This document shows positions 37,023-50,662 of a DNA stretch of 64,000 nucleotides, piece by piece. The notes beneath the pieces were generated by a model that searched no databases, was not told the DNA's origin, and saw nothing but the letters and a program-made list of their open reading frames with translations. A program made the translations under genes and the position numbers. Source of the stretch: Penelope pileata (taxonomy: Eukaryota; Chordata; Aves; Galliformes; Cracidae); assembly GCA_013396635.1 (NCBI GenBank), contig WBMW01000614.1, positions 237,489 to 301,488 on the forward strand. The letters are read 5' to 3'. The stretch's first letter is position 1. Every line of letters starts with the position of its first letter.

Positions 37023-38738
37023 TAATATAGGCTGCCAGAGACCCTTATGGCCAGCCCAGTCACTACACCTACCCACAGCCTGTGCTGTGCTGAGGACCAT
37101 CTGACGCCAAGCTGTGAGTGCCTTTGAGCTGCGCAGCCAGGGGATATTGCAGCTCCGTGAGTGTGGATCTGTCAGCAGGGCATTGTTCCCCCATCTGCAG
37201 TCCCCAGCAGCTCTATGTTTGGACACCCTCTCCTGAGGGGGACATTGGCTCTCATTTTTACATGTTCAGATTGCAGTCTGTCCTCCAGCCCATGTTACGA
37301 GACCAGTCCTTGGGTCAGTAACCTCTTGTCCTCCATTCTTGTACCTTTGTGTTGCAAATGTCTTGCATGTTTCTCTGCGATAGGAGCATGGGATTGCAAA
37401 ATTTCCGTGATGCACTGTAAAGCTGTCTTCCTCTCCTGAGAACAGTGGGAACTGTTAAACACATCAAAGGTATTAGTTCCCGTTGCTGTCAGGAGCAAGG
37501 CCTGTGTCCTTTTTCACAAGCACTCACTGCTCACAGACACAGAATGAAGTATGGTTTACATTTCTCCCAGTTGTCTCCCATATTTGCAGAGTGTCAGATC
37601 TGATGGAGCTTTTAGTTGCTCTGTTTTTCCACTTCTGTTCATTTTTTCCCCCCTCTTTAAAATCTGTGCAGTCCTGTTGCTGTGAGATGTTCAGAGGCTT
37701 CCGAGGGACAACAGCCCTCCAGAATCATCCTCTCTGGTCACTGCTCGCTTCCACCGACCTCTGCTCAAGTGAAAACAGGTTTCTTCCAACCCTCTGTACA
37801 CTGCACCTCTCCAGCCCTAAAGCCCCATGAAGCGGTGGGATGGCTCCACAGGAGAAGCAGGACCTGTGGACCAGGACCAGCAGCATCCAGCCATTGCTGC
37901 TTCACTGTGCACTGCAGGACAAGTTGTGATGCTTCACACAACTGAAATCTGCACAGAGGAGAAAAAAAAACAGAACTCTGCAAAAGCACTGCTGGGAACA
38001 AACCCAGAATAGGAATCAACTAGCTCTGTTCCATTGCTGATATTTTTTTAAAATATATGTAAAATTTCCACAGAACTGTGTGTGATCTCCCACCTGCTAA
38101 TTACAGATTTCTTATGTGGGTGGGATGCAGATTTCAGTTATATCAGCGCTAATCTGGAGCAACTGTATTGATGAGCTTACAGCGAAAGTTGATTTGCTTT
38201 CTTTTTTTTCCCATCCATCTTAAATGTCATTTTAAAGGGACAATGTCTTTGTGGATTTAGGACTTTTTCAATAAATTTAAGAGAATGCTGGCTAACCCCT
38301 GCAAATAACTGAAATGAAATCCAGAAGCTGAGCTGCAAAACGATCTATCAGGTTGGCCAAGAGGCTGCTCTGACATTTGCTGCAAGACGCAGGTAAACTG
38401 CTAACGCAGTGAGAGCTCAGAGGTGTGAAGTGTTATAACACCTCCAGGATCATTTCACTCAAGGTTGGCCCCAATGTCCTTCATCTGGTGGGGAACCCTC
38501 TTTTTTCTAGGGATGCACAGCATCCTCCTGTTTTGGTGCCATTCCTGTTGTTGGCCCATGCACAGCCAGGCTGAGCACAGGAGGGGAAGCAGGGTGCAGA
38601 AAGAGGCATTGGGTTACAAACCTTGGTGGGATGGGTCTGTTGTCCCCAGGCTGCCTCTCCTGGGCTAGATTTTCCATTGAGATTAAATAAGATCATATTT
38701 TGAGGAAACAATTTTATTATGAGATCTTTACATCTCAT

Positions 38739-38808
38739 AATGTAGGATAATGTGGATAAAGGACAATTTAAACAATGTAGGATAATGAGGATGAAGGATA
38801 ATTTAAAC
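38739..38808. repeat. 35-bp tandem duplication
   Basis: Two head-to-tail 35-bp units (38739-38773 and 38774-38808) both begin aatgtaggataatg and end aatttaaac. They differ at three positions by eye. This is a recent-looking local duplication in otherwise unique sequence. Confidence 0.9.
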
Positions 38809-41800
38809 AAGTGATTTTTTTTTTCACAGGTTTTGAATATCTGTTTTGTGACCTGCAGTAGTTAACCTGACTTACAATGTTACTTATGGATACTTAAGTC
38901 ATTTTGTGAGTGATTTGTAATAATGTCTGTGGATTAATTCTTTAGAAGGAAATCTTGTCTCTTTTTTGCACAACTTGAGACGGAGTTGAACTTTTGGTTT
39001 AGAACAGAGTTTGCGGCCACCCTCATCCAAACTCCATCACTGAGCGGATGATGAGGATCCTCCACACTCATGGAAAGCTTGGATACAGATCAGGGCTCTA
39101 AGTCCACTTATAGCAACAGTTACTCATTCTGGTAGTCTAAAATGAGGACCACAGACTTCCTCCCTCATTCCCCATTAGCATCAGTCACCACCAGCTGGAC
39201 ACCTCCAAGTTACGTTCAGGTATCTGAGACATCTTCCTTCCATCAGCCCTGCATTTGGCACATTCTTGCAGTTCTATTGCATACATGGAAGCTGGATATC
39301 AGTTTTTTCATTCCCAGGCACTAGCAGCTTGGGCAGAGATCACAGCAGCTAAAAGAGAAGAACTCCTCTCCTAAGATCCCCCTAAAAAGGCAGAATTAAC
39401 CATGCATGCTGCTTTCTCACCTCTGGCTGAGGTATCCAATAGTTATTGGTTTCCTCTGCCAGTAGTGGTAGATGGGCAGGAGTGGACCCACTGATGAACC
39501 GTGGATGCATTTCGTGGATGTCTGGGGAGAATAACTGCTCTCCAGAAGTTATGGTCCTTTTTTTCCCTCTGTTTTCCTCTTTTTTTTTTTTNGTATGCAG
39601 CAAAGAACAGCCAAGTGAAAGGAAAATAGACTTCAAAGCCAAAATGGAAGGCCTATGCTATTTTCTTGTAGTCCTGAGTATATCTTAGACAATTTGTATG
39701 ACTGGAGGGAGCCCTATGTGCCACAGGTTTCCTGTTTTTAAAATGAGTGTTTTAATATTTACCAAGGTCAAAACACTGTGAGGAGCTCAGGTGAAAAGTG
39801 CTTTAAGGTCTGCACTGTGGACAGCTATTATCTTTGCCTGAAGAAGTGTCCATATGTTGTTTTCTGACTATGTCTCAGCACCGCATAACTCCAGCCTCAG
39901 GAAAAAAATGATGGGTGAAGACCTTGTGTTGGATTTTTGATTGACCAGGATTACTTCTGGTATTTTGAATGACCTTATGTGAAACTCGAGCTTGAGTGAC
40001 TCTATAAGCAAGTGACAGTGAGAGGGAGTAGAGTAAATAAAATAAAAAGTGGAATGAAAGAAATAGAAAGTAAAATGTCAGAGGAAAGCCCTCTCCTCTC
40101 CCTCGTCTGTAGAGGTGCTATCAGTGCCACGGACACTGGGGTGCAGTGTACGTGTCGGGGCCCTGAAAGGCTCTGCCCTGAGTTCCCTTCTGCTGGGGCT
40201 GAGTTCCCACCCCACCACCCGGTGCCTGTGCTGGCCAGGCAATACGGCTTCCTCAGAGGCACCCCAATGAGATACATAATGAGATACATGGAAAATCCAT
40301 TTCACTCATCAGCTGCACAAATACAAATTCAATCTTATGGCCTTGCTCATGGGCAGTACCACCGAGCTCAGGTATCTCAGTACCTGCAGATAAACTCAGA
40401 ATCACCAAAAAAAAAAGAAAACCCGATTTTCTAAAGCACAATAGGCCATATTTTCTTGGATTTCTTTGTGTGAAAGCTAAATACTTAACAGTTTCAAAAT
40501 GGAGGTGTGAGGAGAGATGCTCTCCAAGCTCTGCGGCCAGGGTTGTGAGACGTCCCCAGCGGATGCAAGGCTTGCGCTAAACCTGAGAGGTGGCAGGAGC
40601 AGCTCTTTGATGTGACATCCAAACGGAGGGGAAAGCGGTTGCCAGGGTGACACTGAAAATGGAGCTTGGCCTGCTCTGCTCCCACCGCAAGAGAGGTTCT
40701 TGTGGGATGGATGCCACAGGAGGGGAGCCATGCTGCATACAGTGGGAATTAATGCACTGCTGTTGCACTGGTGGGCATCGTGCATGGGAGAGCCCAGACA
40801 ACAAGAAGAATGGTTTGGTGGTGTTGATCCTAAGTGTGGAATCCTGCATTTCGGATTTGGAATGTAAATGGTAGAGAAGCTCTTGTCCTCTTGTGCCCCT
40901 CAGCACCCACTCGCATCCCACATAGCCTTGTGGTCTCTGAGCAATTGGAACATTTGGGTTCAAATGTAAAAATGTGCTTCAAACTTTAAATCTGTGGAAA
41001 CATTCAGTTAATCACTTACAAACGTAAGAAATTTAGTTTAAATATATCTCATGAAGATTTTCGTTGGAGTCTTTCTCTCAGACAGCCACACTAACATGCC
41101 TTTTAATCCTTCAAATGAAAAAAAATGAAGGCCTTTACCTTATTTTCTTCTTTTCTTCTTTTACTGAAAAATCTTGAGGTATATTTTCTCCTTGAAAGTT
41201 ACTAAGTTACTTCTCCATTCCTTGGCTTTTAACTCTGCATTTGTTGAAATTCCCCAGAAAAGGGGCTGCCCTGCCTCCGAGGTGATTTGTGCTGAGAAGA
41301 ATGTTAAAGAATTACAGATGACTGCTGGTAACATACCTGCGTAACATTAAAATCAGGTTAATTGCTTGCATTTCACTGGAAGTTATGGATTGCTGCAGAG
41401 CTCAGTACTTCAGCAGACACTGGTACAGCAGGGGGGGTTTATTGATAGTTAAATAGCAGTAGAAGTTGTCTGTGCTCAGAAGGGACCTCTTTGAGGGAGG
41501 ACAGAACATTTCTCAAAGCTTCATATTTTCCCAAAGGGATTTTTCTAGCAGAACATGCCTGCTGTTCAAAGGAAATATTCACTGTATGAGCAAATGAATG
41601 AAAAAGTTAGGTTTACAATAGACACCCTATTAAACTTTAAGGAGGCTGAAGTGAAGGAGCCCAGCTCCATGTGTTTTTCGAAAGCTAATAAAAACCAGAA
41701 AATTATCTGTAGTGCTTTGCAAGGCAGCATACACATAGCAGGCTGCTGCAAAACCTGCAGAGGGGAGCAGGACAGAGGCACTGAAGGCACATAACTGGCA

Positions 41801-41876
41801 AGTGACACAGCAAAAATCCATAGTAGTGAATCTTTGCAGATTTAATTGACAAATCTAAATGCCAGTTTGCAATACT
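38809..41876. other. Non-coding stretch containing one undetermined base
   Basis: No gene is recognised. A 12-bp unit (aatgagatacat) is tandemly repeated at 40266-40289. Open frames such as 40012-40434 do not resemble known proteins. A T-run ends in n at 39592. Confidence 0.42.
39580..39592. other. T-run ending in an undetermined base
   Basis: About twelve T residues are followed by n and then gtatgcag. This is the same T-run-n-gt pattern as at 10598-10614, but here I see no duplicated flank, so it may only be an uncertain homopolymer length or a closed gap. Confidence 0.8.
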
Positions 41877-41891
41877 GTCTCTCTCTCTCTC
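41877..41891. repeat. (CT)n microsatellite
   Basis: A short run of about seven ct dinucleotide units. Confidence 0.9.
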
Positions 41892-44800
41892 CCACTCATT
41901 TTCTTTTCAAGTGAGATCTCAAGTGGTTTGCAAAGCAGAGGACAGGAGTACAATGCATGTGCATGGAGAGGAGGTTGCTGCTATCAAGCTCTTTGAGCAA
42001 GGGCTGCCCTGGCACGGGCAGGTGGTAGCCCCCTGCTAGCTGTGACTATCTGGTGGGGAAGGGAATCTGTTACTCGGGTCCAATTTCCATTTCTCCCACC
42101 AAACCATCTGCCTCCAGCCTCACGATGGGTGCTTGGGGAAAATGGGGAGTGCCTTCAGCTGGGCTGGGAGGGCTGGTTTGGAGCTTCCTCTCAGCCTTCG
42201 TGTCAGCTCAAGTGCGTATATGGAGAAGGGTGACTTTCTTGGCCTGACCTGTCAGCACCATAGATATTCCTATAATGAAGACTCACGCTAATTACACAAG
42301 ACACGTTGACTGGTTTATTGTACCATAATTGCTGCTCTTGCAGGACAGCCACCCACTCAACTGTGAATAGAGGCTCCAGGCTTTTCTCAAAACATCTTAG
42401 TTTATAGGAAGTCTTAGCATCTGATTTTTGCAGTATTTGTTAGTGCAGACCAAGAGGGAACAGGACAGATTTCCCTGCCCTGTCCCAAACTCAGTGTGAT
42501 TCTGTTAAGGAGTGCAGAAAACAGTAAAGGAACCCATGAGTACAAAATTGAAGATTGCAATCAGAAAGAGGGCCAGCTCTCCTAATGAGGTTTTATTTAA
42601 CCAATGATAGTGGGCTGAGAATACTAAAGGAAATAGGTCAGCTAAAATACCTGGTACTACAAATGCCTGCTGTGATTTTTCCCTTCTAAAACGGATCTCC
42701 TTCCAAAAAGGCTGGATCAGCAATGGTCCTCTGAAGCCCTGCAGCTAATTTGTGAGCAGTGGATGAGAAAAACTGACAGCTAGGGCTGAAGACAGGTTAT
42801 GTGACAGATCCACAGTGAGATGGATTCACACAGCAGAGTTTAATGAGGAAACACCTAAGCTGGCTCAGCAATCAGCAGGGTCAGTTCCCCTACCTGTTTC
42901 AGCACTCACAGGTTAGTTAACCCTTCCTTGGTGCCACAATTGCATGATCACCTTAAACCGGGACTTAGCCAGTGCTGTGGGCAGGAGAAGGGATGCTCTC
43001 TGGTCCCAGAAGCAAGCTTTACGCCTCGTGCCACCTCCTTCCTTAGGCACAAGCAATTGTGCAATGAACCAGAGCAGGGCATTGGGCAGGTGTAAAATGA
43101 AGTGTCTGTATGGGTTCCTTTTGACTTGGTTGATTCTCCAAACTGTTTTGGAACAAGGGCTCATGTCAGCTCAAGCAAAAGGAGAGTGTGGAGGACAGAG
43201 AGGTGCTGGGGGATGGTGAGACTGCTTCATTAATGGCAGTGCTGGTTAGTGCAGGCAGAAAACAATGCTGAAATTGTGATCCGAGGAAGGACTTCTCGCC
43301 TCAGCCCCAGTGCTGTAAAGCATGGTGTTTACTTTCCAGGACTTGATCCTGGCAACTTCACATGGACGTGCATTAAATCTGCCAGAGAAAAATCTATGGA
43401 CCAGGTCACTTAGAGCTCTGTTACTTCCTCAAAATTGACAGCTACTCTTGTGTCCGGTCTCAGGCAAAGCTGAGTTATAAGCTCACACCCATGGATCTCT
43501 TTACATGTTTACATTAAGTAGAGCTGTTAATGTACAGGTTCTTATACAACGTAAGGATTGCATTAAAGATTCACTCTGAGTTCAGACACTGCTTTCCAAG
43601 TACAGAGACAGTCTGCATCATCACAGAGTATAGCCAAGGATGAGATACCACGCTAATTATTTATTATCTGAGCCAATAAAAACTCATCAGACCATCCCCA
43701 AGAAATACTTGTATTGTTAAGATGAAGAGGACAAACAAGGGTCTGGAAAAAGGAAGAGCTACATTTTCTCACTAATTAAAGATAAATAATCCTTCTGGGC
43801 AAAGGGAAAAATCTGAATAAATCTCCAAAGATGGATCTCAACTGTGCATGGAAAACAGAGTCCCCAGGACTTAGACTTCCTGTAGTGCAGATAGGATGAA
43901 AACCCATCAGTTTGCTTAAGAGGTCTTCAGCTAGAAAGACGAGGAAAGAAAAACCTCTAAGACTGATGCCAGACATAGAACTACACCTGTGCATTTTAGT
44001 GGCTTTGTGTGGTGGGTCTGCCTGAGCTTTGATACTTTCTTTCATCCCTTTATACACACTTCATCAGCACTGCATTGCTTCAACATGTTCAAAGACAGTG
44101 AGGTTTGCCTCCTTTAAGCAGAGTGCTTGCCCTGTCAGAGGAAGAACTGACCACTCTCTGCCAGAAAGCTTGTTTGGCATACAGCAAAGGAGTGGGCAGG
44201 ATCCCAGTGGGTTCCAAAGCAAGACCTCATTTGTGGTCTCTAACATGCCCAGTGGTCCTGTCCCAACTAGTTGTGTGTCAGAACCAGCTGAGCTGCTGAA
44301 CCACAGGAGCTAACACAGCACAAGGAACGTCCTTCCCATCAGGTATCACCAAAACTGGGAGCCTAGCAATCAGGGACTTGTGAAAAGACAAAGAGAAATC
44401 AGATTTCAGAAATCTCTTAAATGAGAACCAGACCCAAGTCACTCTACACATTGGATGGCCAGGCTAGAGGATCTTCATTTAATCCTGTCAATTCTTTCTA
44501 GGAGGCTACAGACTAAAGCGTGCAGCAGCATCAACAGGTGCTTAGATACCATGGTGATGGGTGCTATAGAAAATCTTGCATAGCTATGGAAACCATGGTT
44601 GCATTTATCCAACAGAACTGAATATCTGGCAGCCCATGTCTATCCTGCATGTTCTGGAAGATCATGAAAAAAATACTTGTACACGGCATTATATTTCACA
44701 GCTTTCTTTTTACTTGGCAACGCACACTTATCTCTATTTGATGATAATAATAATGGTACATGTATTTTTAGACTAACATTATGTGATGGTAATTCTACTG

Positions 44801-47800
44801 TTATCCAATGTAATACAGGCTGGAAAGAAACCTTTACAAAGAACAACTGCTGAAATCAAATTTGATTTAACCTGGTGGCAGATGGGCAGGATTTATCTCA
44901 GAGTTTAAATAAACACTTTTTTCATTAAAAAATAAGAATTAAAGAAACCAGCAGAAAGTACACGTCTGGGTTATTCAGCCCTCACTTTTCATGTTCAGTC
45001 TTCTTAATTGTCCGATTTTGCTACGCAGAGTATAAGAACAGAGTATGTACTATATCTGTCATGTCTTTGAAACCCATAGGAATGAGAACAAGACTAAGAG
45101 CAAGGCATTTCTGAGCCCCCTCGTGGGTCTGACAATGGATGTGTCATCAGGGACAAGTGACATTCCTTCTCTGTTCTGCTTTCTCATTGCCAAAACTAAG
45201 GGGATAACAAAGCTGTAGGTATCTGCACTGGAAGGAAAGTTGAATAAAGGTGATAAAGTTATTTTTAATCAGCAGTAACTGGTAGCAATCAAAGCTATGG
45301 GTAAATTTGAAACAAACTGGGTTAGCACAGGATCTTTTGTTTTAACCTGTCCTATTTTTACATGGGACAGCAGGCCAGGCTGCATTCCCAAGGAGCCACC
45401 AAGGCTGAGCTGGTGGCAGCACACTCCTGGCTGGGCAAAACATGGGCAAACATGCCCCAACAACACCGAGTTCACAAGCAGAGGAAAGCGTGACTGACCA
45501 TGGGTAAAAGCTTGGCTCCAAGTGAAACGTGTGGAAAAGTTTCTGTAGATTTGGGTATGACCAAAAAGCCATGCAGGCTTTTTGGGTTAGCAGAGGGTCA
45601 CCAAGAGATACTTTTCCCTTTTATTCTTGCACTATCAACTCTGAAGCAACTGAGAAGCAGAGGCACATAAAGTGGAAACTTCAGGCACTGCAGAGAAACA
45701 TGCAGACGTGTTGACTCTTTGTATGGGTGCTCAAAAAACACAGTGAGAAGGATTTCTACATGAAATGCCTTTGTTAGCTACTTATCTGGAAATTAACTTT
45801 GATGTGAAGTTCAGTAAAGATTCTTATTTTTTTTATTTTTTTCTTAAATCTGGAATAATTAACAAGAATTGCAAAGGTTTACAAAGATGTGTGACAGAAA
45901 AATAAAAGCAAATTACATTTTGTTTTCTTTCAAGGAGATTGAACTCATAGGGCCTTCTTGGCAAAGCATGCTAACCTTTGTTTGCACTGTGTTCCTTTGG
46001 TGCCTCCTACAGTTTTCTTTCAATTTATATCTTCTTGCCCCTTCCCCAAAGGCTGTTAATCCCTAATTTTATTTAATAGGTTGTTTTAGCACCTTCCCAC
46101 AGATAACTGACAGCTCTCTTTTCTCTGTAAATGGCAGTAGCTCTTCAGTTAACCCAGAGTCCTCTGATGGATTTGGCTGGACAATTAGCAAAACATTCAT
46201 GTAGCAAGGAGCAGAGCTTCTCCTTTCTCCATCTCGTCAGCTTCTGACAAACCAGCAAGTCTCAGCAGGAAGCTGCTTGGTACTTGAACTTCATTACCTC
46301 TCAGCACAAAAATGGATGCAGCTCTTACTACAGACGTGAGAGAGATTCACAGAAATCTTGTTTCTGGCCCCTGACTGAGACCAAGTGTAGCAGTAATGGG
46401 GTTGAGCCCACTGCACCTCAACCCCTGGTTTCAAAGGATGCTGTGACAATGTGGACGGCAGAAAAGGAGCCAGAGTTCTAACTCTTTGTACTTTTGCTTG
46501 AAAAGTGATCATAGCCCAAGTCAGTTCCTGAGGGTGAGGAGTAATATATTACTTCTGATAAACCCCGTCTGAAGTTACTGCTTCCCAACGTGGCCCCTAA
46601 TAACAATTTAACTCAAAATCTACCATGGTTTCTGGCAGAGGTAGAAGAAAATACTAAAATAAAATTGCACAGCTACCTATTCATCTTTGTTGGGGAAAAT
46701 CTTCAGTTATAGCTGGAGCAGCGGAGATCATGTGTCTTTCACAGCTTGAAACCCTGGCAAAAAGGAACTTAAGGAATTTCAGCTATTCCACATGACACCA
46801 GGCTTTCCTTGTTACTTTCTTTGGAGCAACCTGCCCTCTGAAAGAAAAGCTTGAAGCACTGTGGCATTTGCACAGAGAGGACTTTTTGCAGCCGAGAGCC
46901 ACTCCTTGCTCACAGCACACTGCACAGTGCCATTTTCCAGCCAAGCAAGACGGCACACAGTCTGCAGGAAAAAAGGAATTGCCTAGCATTACTGTTTTCG
47001 CTGGGAAACGAGCATACCCAGGATCTTCCCTACTTTTATTCTCTCCACAGATACATCTGCCTCCACCAAAGTGGCCGCTCTGGTCCAAAGCCAACAGGCT
47101 TGGCCTGCAACGTGGACAGAAAATGTCTCACAGCTTGAAGCATTTCATTTTGCTGCTTCCCCCCGCACACACCAGAGATCTGTCCGGGAGGGAGGGCAGC
47201 CAGAGGTGAGAAGGCCCTGGCTCAGAGCCTGTGGCTGTTTTCTCCTGAAAAGTTCAGAAAACCACCTGCCCTGAATTGCTGGTGCCAAGCAGCAGTCAAG
47301 GAAGATGCCCACTGGGAGCTGCCTGCTGGGCCACTCGGATGTGGCCTGTGCCATAGGCCCAAGTCAGCTCATTGTGGAGGCTCACACCTGTCTCTGCATT
47401 GTGCTTCCAGGTGCCATCTCAAAGTTGCCAAACTGGGAAAATCCATGGGGTAAATCCCTTTCTCCTTGATGTTTCCACCACGGCGCCAATGGAGGTGAAG
47501 GGCTTGGTGGCGGTGGCACTTACTGGGGGACATGGCATCCTACCGGGCACAGATCTGGTTTTGGTGCAGGACACACCCACAGACTGCTGCTTTCCACCTC
47601 AGCCACTCCAGTCTGGCTTTCCTTTTTTTGATGTCAGATACCTGTTGAGGGTCTTGCACCTTGCACCTGCAAGCCAACACCTGAGGATTTCTGCACCCTC
47701 CCCTCTGCAGCTCCTCACCTTGCCAGTCAGTGGCTGAGTGCTCTCACAGGCTGCAAGACACTAGGTCCTCCCTCATACCAGTTTTCAAAACACTGAACTG

Positions 47801-50649
47801 GAATATTTTGGCTGAAAAATTGCCTTTTTCCCTTTCTCCTTAAGGTTTTCTCTGTCTTCACAGAAAGACTTTCATTTGCCAGTCCCATCTTTAGAGGAAT
47901 GGAGACACTTATTTTGTCAAGGTGTAAACCAAGAGCTGTTGAGGTTTTACTGGACTCTTTTCCCAGCACCATACAATTTGTCTTGGATACGGCTGTTATC
48001 AGGGCTGAGCTGTTCGCTGTGTCTAGGAAGGTGCCTGAGTAAACATAACACAGCAGAAAAACAAGCTCTCAGGAAAGAAAGAGATACTTGACCCTACCGC
48101 AGGGCTGGTTCAAGGATTCTGAAGCTGGATAAGCTTCATCCTCAGTTGCCGCTCTCCCTTTCTCCTTCCAAACACGCAGAAGGATTTCTCAGCCTTCTGG
48201 TTTTCAAATGGAAGGCATGTGTCCAAAAACGTGTCCAGGCGTAACACAAGTGAAGTTTCATGTGGAGATGACTTCACTGGACATTTAGGGCACACGAACA
48301 TCTCAACTTTTGGTGTCAAGGCTCCCTCTAAGCCAGTGGAGGCTCCTCCAGAGGGTGAAGGAAACACAATCCAGCCTGGGTGCATGGGTTGCATGGGGCT
48401 CAGAGATGTTTCACCCAAACCACTGAGGACATATGGGGCTGAACACAGAGCTTCACTTCCTTTTTCTTCCCACTAGTGTCTGTTATACACAAGCCAAATA
48501 AATTTCTGTATGATCTGATGGTTTGAACCAATTTTGAAAACTAGACTTTCAATGATGCTCCTTCAGTCACAGCCCTTTGTGTTTCAGGAAATGTCATCTG
48601 CTGCAGTCCTGCCACATTCACTTTTTGCTACCCAGAATACTGAATTAAAGCACTTTGGTTTTTTTGTTGTTTTATTTTTTTGGGTAAGAGGAACAAGAAT
48701 TCTACCCTGTCAATGACTTGAGAAGGCAGAGTCCATAACTAGAACTAGATTTTTAGGGATAACTAGGTCTTGCTTTGCTCTGCATTTCAGAACTTAGTGA
48801 TCTAGTCACTTAAGCTCCCCTTCCAAAAGCAATACAAGCCTGTAGGAGAAATCTCAATGAAAATTGCTTCAGCTTTCCTCAGCTGAACTGGGCATTTCTG
48901 TGCTAATTCTAGAATCTTGAGCTTTAATTCATCATGACATACAATTACATACTGATCTCCAAGTGAAGTGCAGCCCTTCTGAGGCCAGTGAAACGAAGTG
49001 CTTGCTTTGGTCCCCTGCTTAGACAACGTCAGGGCACAACTGCAGCTCCCATGCCAGCAGCAAAGCAAGTGCGGCCTGACTGCCTCAGGTAATGAGTATC
49101 TGAAACAGCCCTTTAGTCTGCTGTGAGAAAGAGAAAAAAATAACAGTAAAACTATTCCCTCCTTTAAAAGGAACCAACACACAAAATATACATTTTTGAA
49201 AGAATGCTGGATGACCCTGCAAGCCTCTTACAGTCAATTTTCTTCCTCTCGCACTGTCTGGAGTCTTAATTGCCTCTTTGGGGAGGTTCTAGTAGCTGCA
49301 GGAAAGTGCAGTCAAAATTTAGCAGTTTGGCACACGTGACTGCTCCAAATATGGGAGCAATTAGCAAAACGCGATATGGTGAATGGTAGCGTAAGCACTG
49401 GCTCCTGAACAGCATTCAGACGAGAAATCTAAACCAGAGAGCGGAGCAGACGGAAATCCAAACAAGCCTTCCCAGAAATAAAACGTATCAGCTATACTTA
49501 GACGATGAGAATTTCACATGAGAAGGCTGAATTCAGAGCCACCATCGTGCTTCAAAACCTCACTGACTAAACGGGCTGCTGCACGCAGCATAAGGTCACA
49601 AAAGCAGCTCATGAGAAAAAAAAAATAGCCTAAGTGTTGAGGATAAGTAGCTTTCAAGACTTCTAGGAGAATTAAATAAGTCCAGATTGGGTAAGGAGCA
49701 CACCAGTTCTCAGCAGAGAGGAGCGATTTGTGTCCTAGGCATTAGTTATTTATTTAAGACTGTGAAGATTTGAGTATGCCCACAGGATCTAATTTCCTAG
49801 ATAATTTTTGCTATATTGTGCATGTAGCCTTGTTTTCAGCAACCTGCAGGATGGCATGAAACGTGGATGGCAGGCTGAAGGCTTCAGCCCTGGGATGGCA
49901 AGTCCTCCAGTCATTAAAATCCTTCCCGTTTCATGCAACTACAACCTGTACTTGTTCAAGATCATCTCTCCCCAGTCCAGCTACATTTGTCTTCATAACA
50001 GTAAATGAACCGCTCACAACCAAGACATTACGTATCCTGGCATTGTGACTTCAAACATCTTCTGCCCCATCGGCAAGGTCCCTGCTCTCTCCAGCACCTG
50101 AATGCAGTGCCTGGTCACAGACACCATGCTGCAGGGTGGCTGATCAGGCTGGGATGGCAGCAAGAAGAGCAATGAGAACTGGGATGATATGGAAAGAGCT
50201 GATACAAATAGAGTGGAGGGTAAACATGGTGGCCAGAAAAGCAAGGGGAGGCGCAAGTGGCTGATCAATGAGTTAGCAAGGGATGACTGATTAGTGAGCA
50301 AATCTGGAGGGCAATGAAATTAAATAGTTAATTATGCAATGGAACAAACAAACAGTGAATCAATTAAATGTATGTGGATATACCAGATGCTCTGATTAGT
50401 CAAGGCGGAACATGGTTAGTGAAACTATTTATTCTCTGGTATTTCAATTATTCATGGTATCTCTGGCCATGGAGATTACAGCCTGTTTGAATGACCATGT
50501 GCCTCTAAAAAGCATTTATCTTGATAGTGCAAGTGAGATGGGCAGGACACTGATGGAAAGCAGTAGGAATCACAACTGTTCTGAATGAGATGTCTTAAAA
50601 GAAGATGTTATAATAAGATAATATGTAGTATGTTGCTTTCTTTTTCTCC
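41892..50649. other. Repeat-poor non-coding stretch
   Basis: Unique sequence with no transposon, RNA gene or exon I can support. A 72-codon minus-strand frame at 42505-42723 has one hydrophobic segment, and a pyrimidine-rich run followed by cag near 47040 resembles a splice acceptor. Neither is backed by any other coding signal. Confidence 0.4.
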
Positions 50650-50662
50650 TTTTTTTTTTTTT
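50650..50662. repeat. Poly-T run
   Basis: Thirteen consecutive T residues. Confidence 0.9.

Larger units (their letters stand above)
34739..38738. other. Repeat-poor non-coding stretch
   Basis: GC content is somewhat higher at 34.9-35.1 kb and 35.9-36.5 kb. That explains longer open frames there, such as 185 codons at 35896-36453, none with a family resemblance I know. An (AAAAC)n-type run lies at 36672-36694 and an 18-bp palindrome at 37005-37022. Confidence 0.42.

Noticed and set aside
42505..42723. 72-codon minus-strand frame with a hydrophobic segment, considered as a retroviral envelope or membrane-protein fragment
   Set aside because: No long terminal repeats, primer-binding site, polypurine tract or other viral gene remnants are visible nearby. 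One hydrophobic stretch in a short frame is not enough.
47020..47110. Pyrimidine-rich run ending in cag near 47040 that resembles a splice acceptor
   Set aside because: No matching donor or recognisable exon follows, and isolated acceptor-like motifs are common.
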